Assembly (NCBI GenBank): GCA_008694505.1
Contig: VZDJ01000056.1
Span: 7,068,019-7,132,018 of the forward strand
Length of the DNA: 64,000 nt
Direction: 5' to 3'
Source of the DNA: Cyanoderma ruficeps
Lineage: Eukaryota; Chordata; Aves; Passeriformes; Timaliidae
Below the pieces are notes generated by a model that was given only the letters and a program-made list of their open reading frames with translations, was not told the DNA's origin and ran no database searches. This document shows positions 1-11,162 of the stretch, piece by piece (the first letter of the stretch is position 1; every line of letters starts with the position of its first letter). Both the position numbers and the translations under genes were made by a program.

Positions 1-1028
1 GAGGGGGGCTTGGCACTGGATTTTCTGCTGTAAAATTTTAAACTATAGAGATTTTGATGGCCAACATCTGCCAACCAGGGCAGAAGGAAGATTGCTTACA
101 AGATCAGTAAGTGTAATAAGTTTAGAAATTGCTGGTGAATCTGGTGTTCCCATCATCATCTCACTAACCCAGGGCAAAGCTGACAGCCCCTGAGCTAAGA
201 GCACTCAGCAGGTGGATGTTTCTAAAGCCTTTCCCAGCCCTGAAAAAAGCTGTTGTGTTGGTGAAGGATGGGCATTGTGGAGCTTCTCTGAGTGTTTTTT
301 ACCCTGTTGCTCACGTCTCTCAGTTTGGGGTGTGTCTTGTTGCCAACATGCACCTCCCCAGCTGAGTCCCATCTGCCCTCACCCTGTTGCTGTTACCTGT
401 CATTGCTGGGCTGTGTCTGCTGCAGCTTCTTTGTCTTTGGATAGGGCCAGTGATAAACCTGTGAAAACTGGGTTTCATTTATCTGTGCCTCTCTCCTGAG
501 CAACCAGGTAAAGGAATGACGGTGCTTTGAGACCATCCAGTTTATATTAGTCATTTCAAATTAACTAGGTCACATATGGAATTTAAGTGTCTGAAGTTCT
601 GCTCTTTGTCCTCTGTTTTGCACTCAAGACAATTTTCACATGCAATGCGCTACTCATGGGGTTTTTTTTATTTTTAGTTCTTTTAAATGTAAAGGAGCAG
701 CAAAGTAATTTGGTGCTTTGAGAGTGTGTTTGTATTAAGGTCTTACTGCAGTATCAGCTGCTGGATGTAGGGCTGAGTGTAGTGCAGAAGGGACTGGGTG
801 CCCAGTTCTGAACTAACCAGCTCTGTGACCTTAATTGTTTTGTTCTTCTGTGCCCCTGTTTTACTTTACTTTTTTTCATTCCTGGAGACGAGGAGCTTTT
901 GCCTGTGCCTGGGGTAAGGAGGTCATTAGGATGTCTGTAATTCCTGTCATGTAGCACTAACCAGGGACAGGAGCTCAGTAAATAACTCAACCTCTGCCAA
1001 CAGTTTCCAATCTCTCTCTGTGGTACAG
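1..1028 (+). other. SLC25A26: SLC25A26 intron (partial), upstream of penultimate exon
   Basis: The window opens inside an intron of the carrier gene. The preceding exon, which should encode the third-repeat PLDVAK-type signature, was looked for and is not visible here, so it lies to the left of the window. The end of the intron has a usable acceptor (ctctctgtggtacag) just before position 1029. No repeat family was recognised in this stretch. Confidence 0.7.
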
Positions 1029-1102
1029 GCTGGTTCCAGCAACGCCAGTGGGAACGTTCTGGCTGCCCTTGGTGGCATCTGGAGGACACAAGGCCTGTCA
1101 GG
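1029..1102 (+). CDS. SLC25A26: SLC25A26 penultimate coding exon (mitochondrial SAM carrier)
   Basis: This exon encodes 24 complete codons beginning AGSSNASGNVL and ending GIWRTQGLSG, with the last Gly codon split GG|C across the intron. It matches the region I recall from human SLC25A26 (AGSSTADGNVL, then GVWRSQGLAG), which is the matrix loop between transmembrane helices 5 and 6 of a three-repeat mitochondrial carrier. The protein imports S-adenosylmethionine into mitochondria in exchange for S-adenosylhomocysteine across the inner membrane. An acceptor tacag precedes the exon and a GTAAGG donor follows it. The frame joins correctly to the exon at 6209. Earlier exons are outside the window. 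The family call rests on remembered similarity plus the phase-matched join. Confidence 0.93.
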
Positions 1103-4010
1103 GTAAGGACGTGCTGCACCTCAGGGGTTGTGTTGTCTGTGTGTTTTAGGGGCTGTGAGAGGATGGGATGGGATCTGTCTGTGTTTAAATACTGGCATAT
1201 TGAGTGCTGTACACCTGGGCAGGGAGCGACAGTCGGGTAGCCAAGAGCAAGTCCCTCAGGAAGGCTGAGTGTCCTCACCTTAGCCCAGGGTGGGGTCAGT
1301 GTCCAGGGAAGAGCACAGAAAAGGGGCATTGTTGGGAGTATATCCAACATCTAAGCCCAGCTCCAGGTGTCAGAAGGAAGGAGGGCTTTGTGTTAATAAC
1401 CCATGATGGACATTTCCCTGTGAATGTGTGTGTTTGTGATTTGTATCCATTTAAATTCAGACACATCTCATGGCAGTGAAGACAGCAGTTTCATTTGAGG
1501 AGCATGAATCCCCTCTCCTGAGGTGCCAGGGAAGGTCAGCATAGGACCCACAAGCCCCTTATGGACAGTTTTTCCTCCTCCTGGCAATTTCTTGCAGATT
1601 TGAAAGCACCAGCAAGGTCTCCTCTGTTCCTTTCAGTTCCCCATTCTTGTTGTGAAGCACAGTGTGAGCAGGCAGTGCCAGAGTGGTGCCAGCAGTGGGG
1701 ACAAGCTGGAGCAGAGGGAGGGAGCTGTGGGCTTTGGATCTCCTCTTAGGTCTGGCCTTGAGCTCATGGCCCTGGATTTTTACAGTGTGAAACCTTGCAA
1801 AAGTGCAAGTTTTCTGAGCCAGGCTTGAGGACAAAGAGTAGATCTGAGCAGCCACAGAGCAGCTCTCTAGGGTTTTCCTGCTGTGGCTAGAGTGTAGAAA
1901 TGTTTCTGGGCTTTCCTCTGACCCCCTCTCGAAGCCTGAGGTGATGTCCATCCAGTCTCTTAAATGCCTCACTTTGTCCAGTCCTGAGACAGAGAATTGC
2001 TCTCCTGACCCTGGAGCAGTGTGGGAACCCAGAGTCTTCTGCTAGTGTTTCTAGAACATTTTGAGGTGTGAGAATTATTGGTTTATACTGACACTGCTTC
2101 ACTTACAGCACCTTGTCCTCTTTGAGTGCATGTCTTATACCAGTAGTTGGACTCTGAAAGTGAATATATGTCTTTAAGTCTCCAGCCATGAAATTCAGCC
2201 TGTGTTTCCTTCAGTAGGGCTCATGTCTCACCTGCCTTTGGCCTGGAAGAGAAATGGAGGGATTTTTGGAAGCTTGGGGCTTTTCCCTGTAGCTTTCCCT
2301 AGGTTTTCAACCCTCTCACTCTTTCAGGGGCACTGTTCTAACCTTTGCTGTCCAAACCACTGTGCTCAATGCAGCTTTGCAGGGGACAGCTTTCCCTGAA
2401 CATCTGATCTCTGCTTGCCCAGCTAATAAAAGTTCAACTCTCTTTCTACACATGTGGGAAATAATTCAAAACAAATTGCAGGAAGTTCCTGAACACCGAT
2501 TCCAGGAAGGAGTCCAGCTGTGCCCCCCGGCAGCACTCAGGGATGGGCTGTCTCAGGTTTGCCTCTCGCAGGGGACAAGGTGATGTGGCACTGGATGAGT
2601 TTTGGGTCCTGCAGGGCTTGGTGGACTCTTAAGGCATGTTTTGAAAAGGACTGGGAGAAGTGAGGCCGTGTCTGCTGCTAGTGGAAGTTGAGCTCTGAAG
2701 GGTGTGAAGAGGCTTGGATTTGACTGAGGAAACTTCCCCCATCCCCCAGGCAGCAGCAGAAAGTAAAAATGAATGTTTGTGTTCTTTCCAGGGTGTTTCA
2801 GCTGTGCCCTTTTCTAAACAACCCAGAATTAAACTCTGCCCAAAGATAGCACCAGTGGACTAGGACCAAAGGGAACACAATTCAGCTGAAATCAAAACAA
2901 TAAGAGATCTGGAGAAAAAGTAACATGTAAAGGAGGCCAAGCTGTGTCAGCTGCAAGGAAAAGGAAGAAAGTCTTGGGAAAAATAAACGCAGAGGCTGCC
3001 ATGCCTGCTGCCAATTATAAATCTATTAATCAAAACCAATAAAAATGTCGGGCTTTTTTGGCCAGTTACAACATGACATGATTTATGGCTCCTCTAATAA
3101 ATCTCGTACTTGAAGAGGAGGAATTTTGAGGGCAGAAAGACGCATTGCTTATTGCCACCTTATTAAAACCAGAGCACAGGGCTCAGCTTCCTGGTCTGCA
3201 CCTAGTAAATCCGTCTGCTTCACGCCAAGAAATTCCACATCCCATTCTGTCCAGGGAAAGCCAGGACTGTGGCAGGGGTTAGGATAGGGATGGGGTGAGT
3301 GGATCTGTGAAATTCTTTGCTCTTGCCAGTGAGGTAGAGGAATCGTTCACAGGAAGGGGGATTTGCATCTTGTCTGTCGGCTTTTCACACGAGGAGATAG
3401 TGGCGTTTGAAAGCCAAGGATGAAGCTTCGCAACTTTTTGGTGAGAAACACGAGGGTTATTGGAGTGGTAACGCTGGTGAGGTGGGCTGTGTAGAGCTGG
3501 GGATGGAGCTGGTGGTGTCACACCAGGTGTCCTGTTCCTCCCATGAGCTTCCTGGTTGGAGTGGAATTGGCACGTATGAGGTACCGATTTAATTTTGAAA
3601 TAATAATCCCTCGACATCGTTTAGTTTTATTTGTTGAAGTGTGGGTTATGAATCTCGATTTCAGTGGAAAAATACCAGAAGGGCACATGCCTCGGCAGTA
3701 ACAGCACATGCACAGAAAGCCTCTTTGGCTGGGCAGCCCCCTGGAGGGGAGGAGAGCAGAGAGAATTCTCTTTGGTTCTCTTTGGGGAGTGGAGAAGGGT
3801 CCTGTCTCCAGGGGAATTTGGCCTGGCAGCCAAGCAGGGGGAGAAAGCCTCCACCACCAGGCTGCAAGTTACACCACTGAGCAGTGGGATAACCCTGCTG
3901 GGGGGGAGACTCTCCAGCCTATCCACTAATCTTCCATGAAAGAGCAAACTGTGGGAGGAGCTATGGGATAGAAAAGCCATTATAATCTGCCTCGCTGAAA
4001 CTCGTTGGGT

Positions 4011-4050
4011 GAGATTTATCAGGATCTATCAGGATTTATCAGGATTTATC
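4011..4050. repeat. 10-bp tandem repeat, four copies
   Basis: Four consecutive copies of a 10-bp unit close to aggatttatc, with single-base differences in the first two copies. It lies in the last intron of SLC25A26 and is a simple minisatellite. Confidence 0.9.
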
Positions 4051-4124
4051 ACCCAGCCTTGGTGGCTGGGCCTAGGCCCTGTCCTCGCTCTTCTGGCCCG
4101 GCCTTTGCTCATCCTGCTCGGCGT

Positions 4125-4228
4125 CCTCTCCTTTCAGCCCTGCTCATCATCCTCTCCTTTCAGCCCTGCTCATTGTCCTCTCATTTCAACCCTGCTCAGA
4201 GTCCTCTCCTTTCAGCCCTGCTCGTCCT
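4125..4228. repeat. 26-bp minisatellite, four copies
   Basis: Four head-to-tail units of 26 bp, each starting cctctcctttca and containing cctgctc. They diverge mainly at the last few bases of each unit, plus one change each at two internal sites in the third copy. The repeat is pyrimidine-rich on the + strand and intronic. The units abut directly with no unique spacers, so this is not a CRISPR array. Confidence 0.9.
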
Positions 4229-5861
4229 GCTCGCCCCTTGTGTCCCTTTCTGGTCCCTGCTGTCCCCTGAACCCAAGCCATGCTGTTGGCCACAGCCAAG
4301 CCCTGCTGTGCAGAGCACAAGCTGCCCACAGAGTTGTAGCCAGATGAAAGCAGTGGTTTGTCTCAGTATGGCCACCTCCTTGGTCCAGAGGGTACTGCTT
4401 AGGTTTTGTGGCCAAGCACACAGTGCTTTTTCCAGCACTGGTCCCTCTGTGCTGTGTCCAGGCCCTGCATTGCCTTACCCTCTTTCCCAGGGAAGTGGTA
4501 GAATCAGCATCCCTGAAAGTGCTCAAAGTGTGTGTAACTGTGGTGCTTGGGGACATGGGTTGGTGGGGGGCTTGGTCATGTTGGGTTGTTTTGGGCTTGT
4601 CCTTTTTTTCAACCTAAGTGATTCAATGATCCAGAGGGTAGCTGCAGGGGTCCTGTTAGTCTCCTGTTAGGAACTGAGGAGTGGCAGAGTGCCAGGTGAA
4701 ATCTGCAGACAGAGACCAAATCCAGCTAGACAGCAGACCTCTGCCCACCAGAGCGGTTTCTGATGGGGCCAGCAGAAATAAACCCAATTTATTTCATCTG
4801 CTGACGGAGGCAAACGTGGTCCAGCAGAGACCAGTTTGGATCAGACCCGCCACAGAGCTCTGCTCTTTGGATTTGGGACCTCCCTGCAGCTGTTCAGCTC
4901 TGCCCTCACGCAGAAAGGAAGCCCATGGGGGAGGCATGGATTGGAGAGGCCACGGGTGGCAGGTGGAAACAGGAAGCTGGGAGAAGCGGGGCCAGGATTC
5001 TTGGAAGTGATGGTTGGTAATAGGGGTTGCCAGGGATGCAGCTTCTGGGTAACTCAGTTATGGGCCCCTGTTTGTGTAATAGCTGTGTCTCGAGTGGGCT
5101 GTTCTGGAAACAAATGTCTGCCCCTGCTCCCGTAATGAGGCTCCCTAATTCAGCAGGAGAGGGATGCTGTGTGCTGCTCCCTAGGATTTGCCCTATCAGT
5201 GCTCTGTCCATACATGCCTTGTACAAATTACTCTGTTTTAAAGCTGTCATTATGGTAATAGGCCCAATTGCTGTCTAGTAAAGCCATAAAATGTTTCCAT
5301 CTGCCTGTGTGCTCCAGGCTCCTTAGCAGAGCTCATTACTGCCAGAGGTTTCCCTGTGCAGCAGGAGCAGGAAGCAGGGAGCTCCGAGCAGCCAGGTCTC
5401 ACCAGGAATTACAGCATGTCCCACCGTGGACACGCTCTCAGCAGGGACCATGCAATATTTGGGAAAGCCAAGGACAGGATTCCTGTGGAGCTCAGCCAGG
5501 CTGAGCACGATAGATCTGGAAGGGGGTGGGATGCCAAACGGATTCGAGCCTAATGTTAAATCGTTGGTTGCCACAAAGGAAGCCTGTAATCCTCTGGGAG
5601 GATACACTGGCCTGTCCTGAAGTTGTTAAACCAATTATGAGTTTAGATGTGTCAAGCAATTGGCTTTGCACGAGTTTCCTGTTAATTTTGAAGAACTATG
5701 AAGATCAGGCACCTAAAAAGAGTGGCAGCTGAAGGCACCACAAATCGAATATTTCTGCTCCCTCAGGGCTGTTTTGTGTAACTGGGAATGAGCCACTGCA
5801 GTGAGCAGGGCTGTCTCTGCAAGGGGGAACCCCTGGCCCAGAGAGGCTGGCTGGGGGCAGT

Positions 5862-5933
5862 GAAGGAGAGGGTGTTCCCACCTGTGGAGGAGAGGATGTT
5901 CCCACCTGTGGAGGAGAGGATGTTCCCGCCTGT
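5862..5933. repeat. 24-bp minisatellite, three copies
   Basis: Three 24-bp units sharing the core gaggatgttccc. Copies two and three are nearly identical and the first is more diverged at its 5' end. The array is intronic, about 280 bp before the last SLC25A26 exon. Confidence 0.85.
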
Positions 5934-6208
5934 CTGCAGCTCTCTGTCACCATGTGCCCGAGCTCCCCATTCCAGTGGCCCAGGATGGCCTCCTGCCTTT
6001 TCCTTCTGCACCCAAGGAGTGTGGAGAGGGGTTAAAAACCACAAGCCTTGAGAGTGCTGTGTTAGGGAAGTCCGGACAGATTCCTTCAGTGAGCAGTGGG
6101 GTTGGATTTAAGAAACCAGCAAGAGAGAGTTTTTCTTGGCTTTGTTTTCCTGAGCCCCTGCATCCGCTCCCTGCTCGTCCTCTCAAACCGCCTTTCCTTT
6201 GCCTTCAG

Positions 6209-6305
6209 CTTGTTCGCAGGTGTTGTCCCACGGATGGCAGCCATCAGCCTGGGAGGCTTCATCTTCCTGGGGACATATGAGAAGACTCGGCAGCTGCTGC
6301 TCTGA
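6209..6305 (+). CDS. SLC25A26: SLC25A26 terminal coding exon (mitochondrial SAM carrier)
   Basis: The first base completes the split Gly codon. Then come 31 residues, [20 protein letters not shown] followed by [11 protein letters not shown], and a TGA at 6303-6305. This is transmembrane helix 6 and the carboxyl end of the carrier; the motif [13 protein letters not shown] is diagnostic of SLC25A26 as I recall it. The acceptor is ttgccttcag. The human protein, from memory, continues about eight residues past the LLL, whereas this one stops directly after it. The exon faces LRIG1 on the opposite strand. Certainty about identity is high; the exact acceptor is supported by phase and by the LFAG match. 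Confidence 0.95.
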
Positions 6306-6475
6306 GCCAGCCCGGCCACTCCTGCCGGGGGAGAGGCCGGAGAAGCCACCGAGCCAGAGGAGGAGTCAGGCTGGGAGCAGAGCCTTCCTCCTGTACCCCT
6401 CACAGCAGCTGTCCCACAGGCTGAGAGCCGCTCTCCCTGCTGGAGAAAAATAAATCCTCCAATAATCCGGTTTCC
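6306..6475 (+). other. SLC25A26: SLC25A26 3'UTR
   Basis: A GC-rich stretch follows the stop codon and runs to the AATAAA at 6449. The cleavage point is assumed 15-25 bases beyond the signal. If the second AATAAA at 6653 is used instead, the UTR is about 200 bases longer. The end is an estimate. Confidence 0.6.
6449..6454 (+). terminator. SLC25A26: Poly(A) signal of SLC25A26
   Basis: A canonical AATAAA lies 144 bases after the stop codon, in the expected orientation. Another AATAAA occurs at 6653-6658 and could serve as an alternative. Confidence 0.65.
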
Positions 6476-7927
6476 CAAACATGAAATTTTCCTGCATGGA
6501 AAGTGGGTGAGGTCATTGTGAAGAGTTGTGCCAAAAAAGTAACGTTTGGGGGGTAAACAGCTAATTACGGTGGCTGCGAAAGGCATTATTAGAACTCCTG
6601 CAGGGAAAGTGTTTTGGAAAGCTCGGGCTTGGGGGCTGAGTGGGGAGGCTGAAATAAAGCAAGTTTTCATCATTCGGTGGCACCTGCCTCGTAACAGGGG
6701 AGGGGAAAGGGCCGATAGAGTTACAGCCTGCTGCCCTCCAACAGCACTGAAAAGATTCCGGCTTGGGAGAGCTCTTTGTAAAAGACAATAATCCATTTGT
6801 TTCTGATTTGAGCTGTATTTGTGGAAGTTTATATTCCTGTTTATACCTACAGGTGCTCAGCAAGCATTCCTGTGTGGGAGCCAGTGCAGCTTTATTAATC
6901 ACACTCATATTTCTCCAGTAAAAGCACAGGCTTGTATTATTTTACAGCTGTGCTTGTGCAAAGATGTGGAGCTCTGCCTTCTTTTGGTCTTTGTCCCTCA
7001 GCTGCTGAAGCAGCAGGAGGATGGAAGTGCTGAAGCTTGGGCGGGAAGCTGGGAGGGCAAGGCAGGGAGAACATCAGAGTTCTGCTGATGTAGGGGTGGA
7101 TCCTGAGGGCTCTTGGGGGGCTGCTGGCAGGCAGAGCAAAATCCTGGTGCAGTTCTCATGTAGCAAACTGAAGCTGCAGCAGCCAGAATGGTGCAGGGAC
7201 GAGTGTGATGAAAAGACCTTATTGGCATGACTCAAAATTGTCACCAGAGTCAGTGCTGGGGGCCGGGTTTACAGCACCAGCTTGGCTGAGTGGTGGCTGA
7301 GGAGGTTTAGCTGTGGAGGGTGTTTGTGTGGGCAGGCAAAGCCAAGGGGCTGTGGTGGGTGATGGTTTCCTGCGTGGCTGTGGGCTGGGCCATGACACTG
7401 GGAAGCTCCTCACACATGGGGAGAGGAGTGGGTGCCACAGGGCCCTGGGACTCATCCTGGTGTCACCATGCCTGCTCCCGCTGCTCTGTCCCTGTCATCC
7501 CAACACTGATGTGCCAGGGCTAATGTGCTGCCCTGGGGTGCTGTAATGTACCTGTGAGGCTGTCCCCCTCAGGAGGACAATGTACAGGTGTTTGGAGTCC
7601 GAGGACAGGGAGAACAAATGCCACACCAGGTCAGTGGCCTGGCCAGGGGACACCAGAGCCCCTTCCCAGAGCGCCAACAACACAGGCTGGATGTTTTATT
7701 ACACTGTTATCCATGACAGAGTAGTAAGGCTTTTTAGAGGCCAAAACTTAGAAAATAATTGGCAGACAAGTAAAACATACAGAACAAAGGACATAATTCT
7801 TAAAAATAATCTTCAATTAAAATGGGGAATTCAGCCAAGTCCCTCATTGGCTGGTTGGTAATACTATTTACCATGGCTTGGTGTAGCTGTGCTTCCTGCC
7901 ACTTTGAAGCTGTCTCTTTTATGACAG

Positions 7928-7946
7928 TATATATATATATATATAT
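7928..7946. repeat. (TA)n microsatellite
   Basis: An uninterrupted run of alternating T and A, about nine dinucleotide units, in the intergenic region. Confidence 0.95.
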
Positions 7947-9168
7947 CAATCACATCCAATTTTAGGGGCTAGGGGGAGAGGGAGATTTATTACTCTGTCT
8001 CAGAAATCTATCACATTTTTTATTGAAGCTCTTTAAACATAGCAAAGGGGTTAGCACTGCAGTTGATGCATTTAATTATTTGAGCTGTAAATAATCATCT
8101 TTATGTCATTGGATCCAAATGGTACATTTTTTTTTTGTTGTTTTTATTTAATGTTGCAGAATCAGTTTTTGTCATCACCTTTTAATTGAAATAAAAAACC
8201 CCCAACCAAAACCCAACAAAATCCAACCAAGCAGCCAAATTGTTTTAGCCAACCCAACGGTGGGAGGGGACAGACCCCAAGATTCCCCTCCCTGTGCCAG
8301 GGGAGCAGCTCTGCACCACAAGAAGGCCAAAGGTACCTGGGAATGGCAGCAGGCAAGTGAGAGCCCCAGCAGCTGGCCAGAGCTGTTCTGCATGCACCAG
8401 TTTGCCTAATATGGATAAAAAGGACATTTTTAGTTTTGGGACCGTGGGGAGAAAAAATAGACCAAAAAATGCGTGGGTTTCCCTATGACTGTTTGCTTTA
8501 AGTTTTAGTAATGTTTTATTTCAAGTTTACCACAATAAAAAAGACTAATTGTAGCCCATTACTGGGATAAAGTGGGATAACAAATTTCAGACCAGGCTCT
8601 TAAAACCTCTCTCAATTTAAAAAAAAAAAATTAACTCCTAGATGTGTTAAGGAGCTTTGAGTATTCTCAGGCAACCTGCTTTATACCCAAAGTGATAATT
8701 TCAAGGGGAATTAGTTTTTATTTTTAAAAAATATACAGAAACTGAATTGAGATTTTTAGTTAAAGCAGGAATTTAGGCTTATCTCCAAAGCCACCTCTGG
8801 AATTTCCATCCAGGGTGGGGTTGGGGAACACCAGAGGTGTTCACAACTGCAGCTGGGTCTGGTGCTGTCCTGGCCCTGTTTTTACTTGCACACATGCACA
8901 CCCCCTTCATCTGTTGTGTTCTCACTGCCAAGACAGGGGGACTTGCCAGATACTAAAGCAAGCTCTGATATATTGGAAACGCATTTCTTACAAGTTCTGT
9001 ATTGCATTTTTCAATCCAGCCCCAAATTCCACCCCATCCACATGCCCGGCTGTCAGAACCTCACGCTGTTCCCCAGGATCTCATGGCCCAATTTCAAGAG
9101 CAGGTACTTTGGCAGTTAATCTCCATTCTCATGAAAGACAGAAAAGAGATTTAGCAATGGATTAGAAT

Positions 9169-9174
9169 TTTATT
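9169..9174 (-). terminator. LRIG1: Alternative distal poly(A) signal candidate for LRIG1
   Basis: TTTATT on the + strand reads AATAAA on the LRIG1 strand, about 70 bases beyond the signal at 9241. It would be used only if the first signal is skipped. Confidence 0.3.
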
Positions 9175-9240
9175 TAATTTTCAACTGAAACTCCCAAAAG
9201 CTCACTCTCAACAAATCAGCCGTAATATTATAAATGAACC

Positions 9241-9246
9241 TTTATT
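9241..9246 (-). terminator. LRIG1: Candidate LRIG1 poly(A) signal
   Basis: The complement reads AATAAA in LRIG1 orientation, shortly downstream of an AU-rich element. It is the best candidate for the distal cleavage signal because the sequence before it looks like UTR and the following 2.7 kb lead to the convergent neighbour. Confidence 0.45.
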
Positions 9247-9324
9247 AAAGACACTTCAATGCCGTTTGTTAGACACTTCAATATCTTACACGTTTTTCAA
9301 TGTACAACATTGTACCAAATTTTC

Positions 9325-9340
9325 TAATAAATAAATAATT
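9325..9340 (-). promoter_or_regulatory. LRIG1: AU-rich element in LRIG1 3'UTR
   Basis: On the - strand this reads ATTATTTATTTATTAG, containing two overlapping UUAUUUAUU nonamers, the classical mRNA-destabilising ARE core. It sits about 80 bases before the candidate poly(A) signal. Function is inferred from the motif only. Confidence 0.45.
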
Positions 9341-11162
9341 TTGTACACAAAAGTAATACTTCCTCTTTCACATTGCCTCTTAGAAGCAGCAAATTCACAT
9401 ATTTAGTGGAAGTCATAACATTAGGCAGTTAACTTTATTCAGAAACATTATTTTCAATGTTAACGTGGCAAATATGCTTTGTATCCGCACTGGTGATGAC
9501 ATTTCTGCCAGCAAAAGGAGCCCATTGGATCATTCCCATCTTCCCTGTGTCCCTGGTTCCCATGAGTTGGTTCTGGAGCACTTTTCCCTTCAAGTGAAGG
9601 GAAAACTGTGCTTGGTTTATAATTTTCTAACATCCATTTCCTTTGCTTTGAATAAACTTGGCATTCAACATAATTCGCCACCTGTCTCAAAGTGCAAACG
9701 TGTCAATAGTCAGGGACTGGGACAGACAGGTACTGGCTGAATTATGCCTGGCTCCATCCAGGGGCAGCTGCTGCTCTCCCTGACCCTGAGGTCCTTCCCT
9801 TACAGGAGCTGGTGGCTCCTCAAGCTAAGGCCAGCTTGTAATAAAACCAAGGAGCAGCTTGCAGGTGCCTCCTGATACCCCACAGGTGCAGCAGCACTGG
9901 GGCAGGTCCCTCAGTGGTGGATCTAAAGTGAACATGAAGTGTTTCTGCCCTCATCTCCTCTGCTTGTTCTGACACAGTCCTGGCAAAGGTGGATTCCCAG
10001 ACTCAGCCTCAGTGGAACTGGTATTTGAGTTGTTCAAAAGTAATAACTCCCCACCTCCTCCCCCCTGGGATAACCCTGCCCCAAAGTAGTCATCACCAGA
10101 GTGAGCAACCTCATGTTAGCAGAACCCAAATCACAAAGAACTGGGAGTCCTCCATCCACAGGTACCAACAGACACCATCAGAAAGCAACCTTTCTATAAA
10201 TAAAAAGCATCATTGTGAAGTCAGAAGTGACAAAGATCTGTTTGACTGAGGTGGGCATTTCTTTATACCCCCCATTAATGGAGGAACTTAAAAGACCCCA
10301 TAAAAACATTTGGGACATTTAAATTTTAAAGTCTTTTCAACCATGAATCCACAGTTTTCTTTATAAAACAAATGTACTTTTAACTAGCCCAGAATTGCTA
10401 CACAGGGCAGCATAACTCACCTGAAGGTGGTATTTTCATATAGAGAGTCTGGCTGTTCAATTACAAAGTGTAATATTGTGTTGCAGAGGAAAAAAAAAAA
10501 GTATTAGATGAATTAGTGATGCAGCTGTCCCCTTAGGAACGCAGTTTAGTTTTGTTGTCAAAACAGCTCTATGGTTTCAAGCCCCCACTGGAACAGATGT
10601 GTTTTTTGGGTGTGAAAATGCATTACACTGGCACAGGTTATTTATTCTAAGCAGGGCAAGGCTGGATCACTGCACACACCTCAGACAGGTAGGGCTGAGT
10701 CCCTCTGGGAGGGAAAGGGCCTGTGGTGCTCAGTGCTGTGCCAGCACACATGGCAGGTAACACCTCCTGTGATGATGTGTTTGAGAGGTGCGCTGTTATG
10801 AGACCACCCCTGGTTTACTGCACAAGTTATTTATTTTGGTAACAACTTCTTCCCAGTCAAAACAGCCTTTTGCTCTGGCTGTTCTGGGGCTCTGCACTGT
10901 TGAAGAGTTATTTAGTGCCTCCTGTGTGGTCCACTCTAAAGTCGCACACACTCACAGTTCAAATACTAATTTTTATAAAGTTTGAAAAATAATGGAATTT
11001 AAGTTCTTCCACCAACAGGAAAATATCAGGTTGCTATGTAATTGCTCACTGCTTTTTTTCTTTATAAATTTCATTTGACTCAGTTGAAGATCTCTGTTAT
11101 TAAATGTGTTAAGTACAACAAATTCCCAAGGGGAAGGAAACTTGTTCTAAGTAACCCAGTTG

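Larger units (their letters stand above)
1103..6208 (+). other. SLC25A26: SLC25A26 last intron
   Basis: This 5.1-kb intron runs from donor GTAAGG to acceptor ttgccttcag. It contains three small tandem repeats (4011-4050, 4125-4228, 5862-5933). An AT-rich unique segment around 3000-3120 could be conserved non-coding DNA, but that is only a visual impression. No coding exon was found in it on either strand. Confidence 0.85.
6476..9215. other. Intergenic region between convergent SLC25A26 and LRIG1
   Basis: About 2.7 kb of DNA between the presumed 3' ends of the two genes. It contains a (TA)n microsatellite at 7928-7946, an A/C-rich tract near 8193-8232 and an A-run near 8620-8630. No gene, tRNA or intact repeat element was recognised. 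Confidence 0.6.

Noticed and set aside
754..1350. Open frame of 198 codons on the - strand
   Set aside because: It overlaps the SLC25A26 exon at 1029-1102 on the opposite strand and has no family features.
4125..4228. CRISPR-like spaced repeat
   Set aside because: Units abut with no unique spacers, and the genome is a vertebrate one.
4005..4670. Open frame of 221 codons on the + strand
   Set aside because: It runs through the 10-bp and 26-bp tandem repeats, whose unit structure keeps the frame open by chance. It has no family similarity and lies inside the SLC25A26 intron.
6086..6796. Open frame of 236 codons on the - strand
   Set aside because: It is antisense to the SLC25A26 terminal exon, whose GC-rich coding sequence keeps the opposite frame open. 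No domain was recognised.
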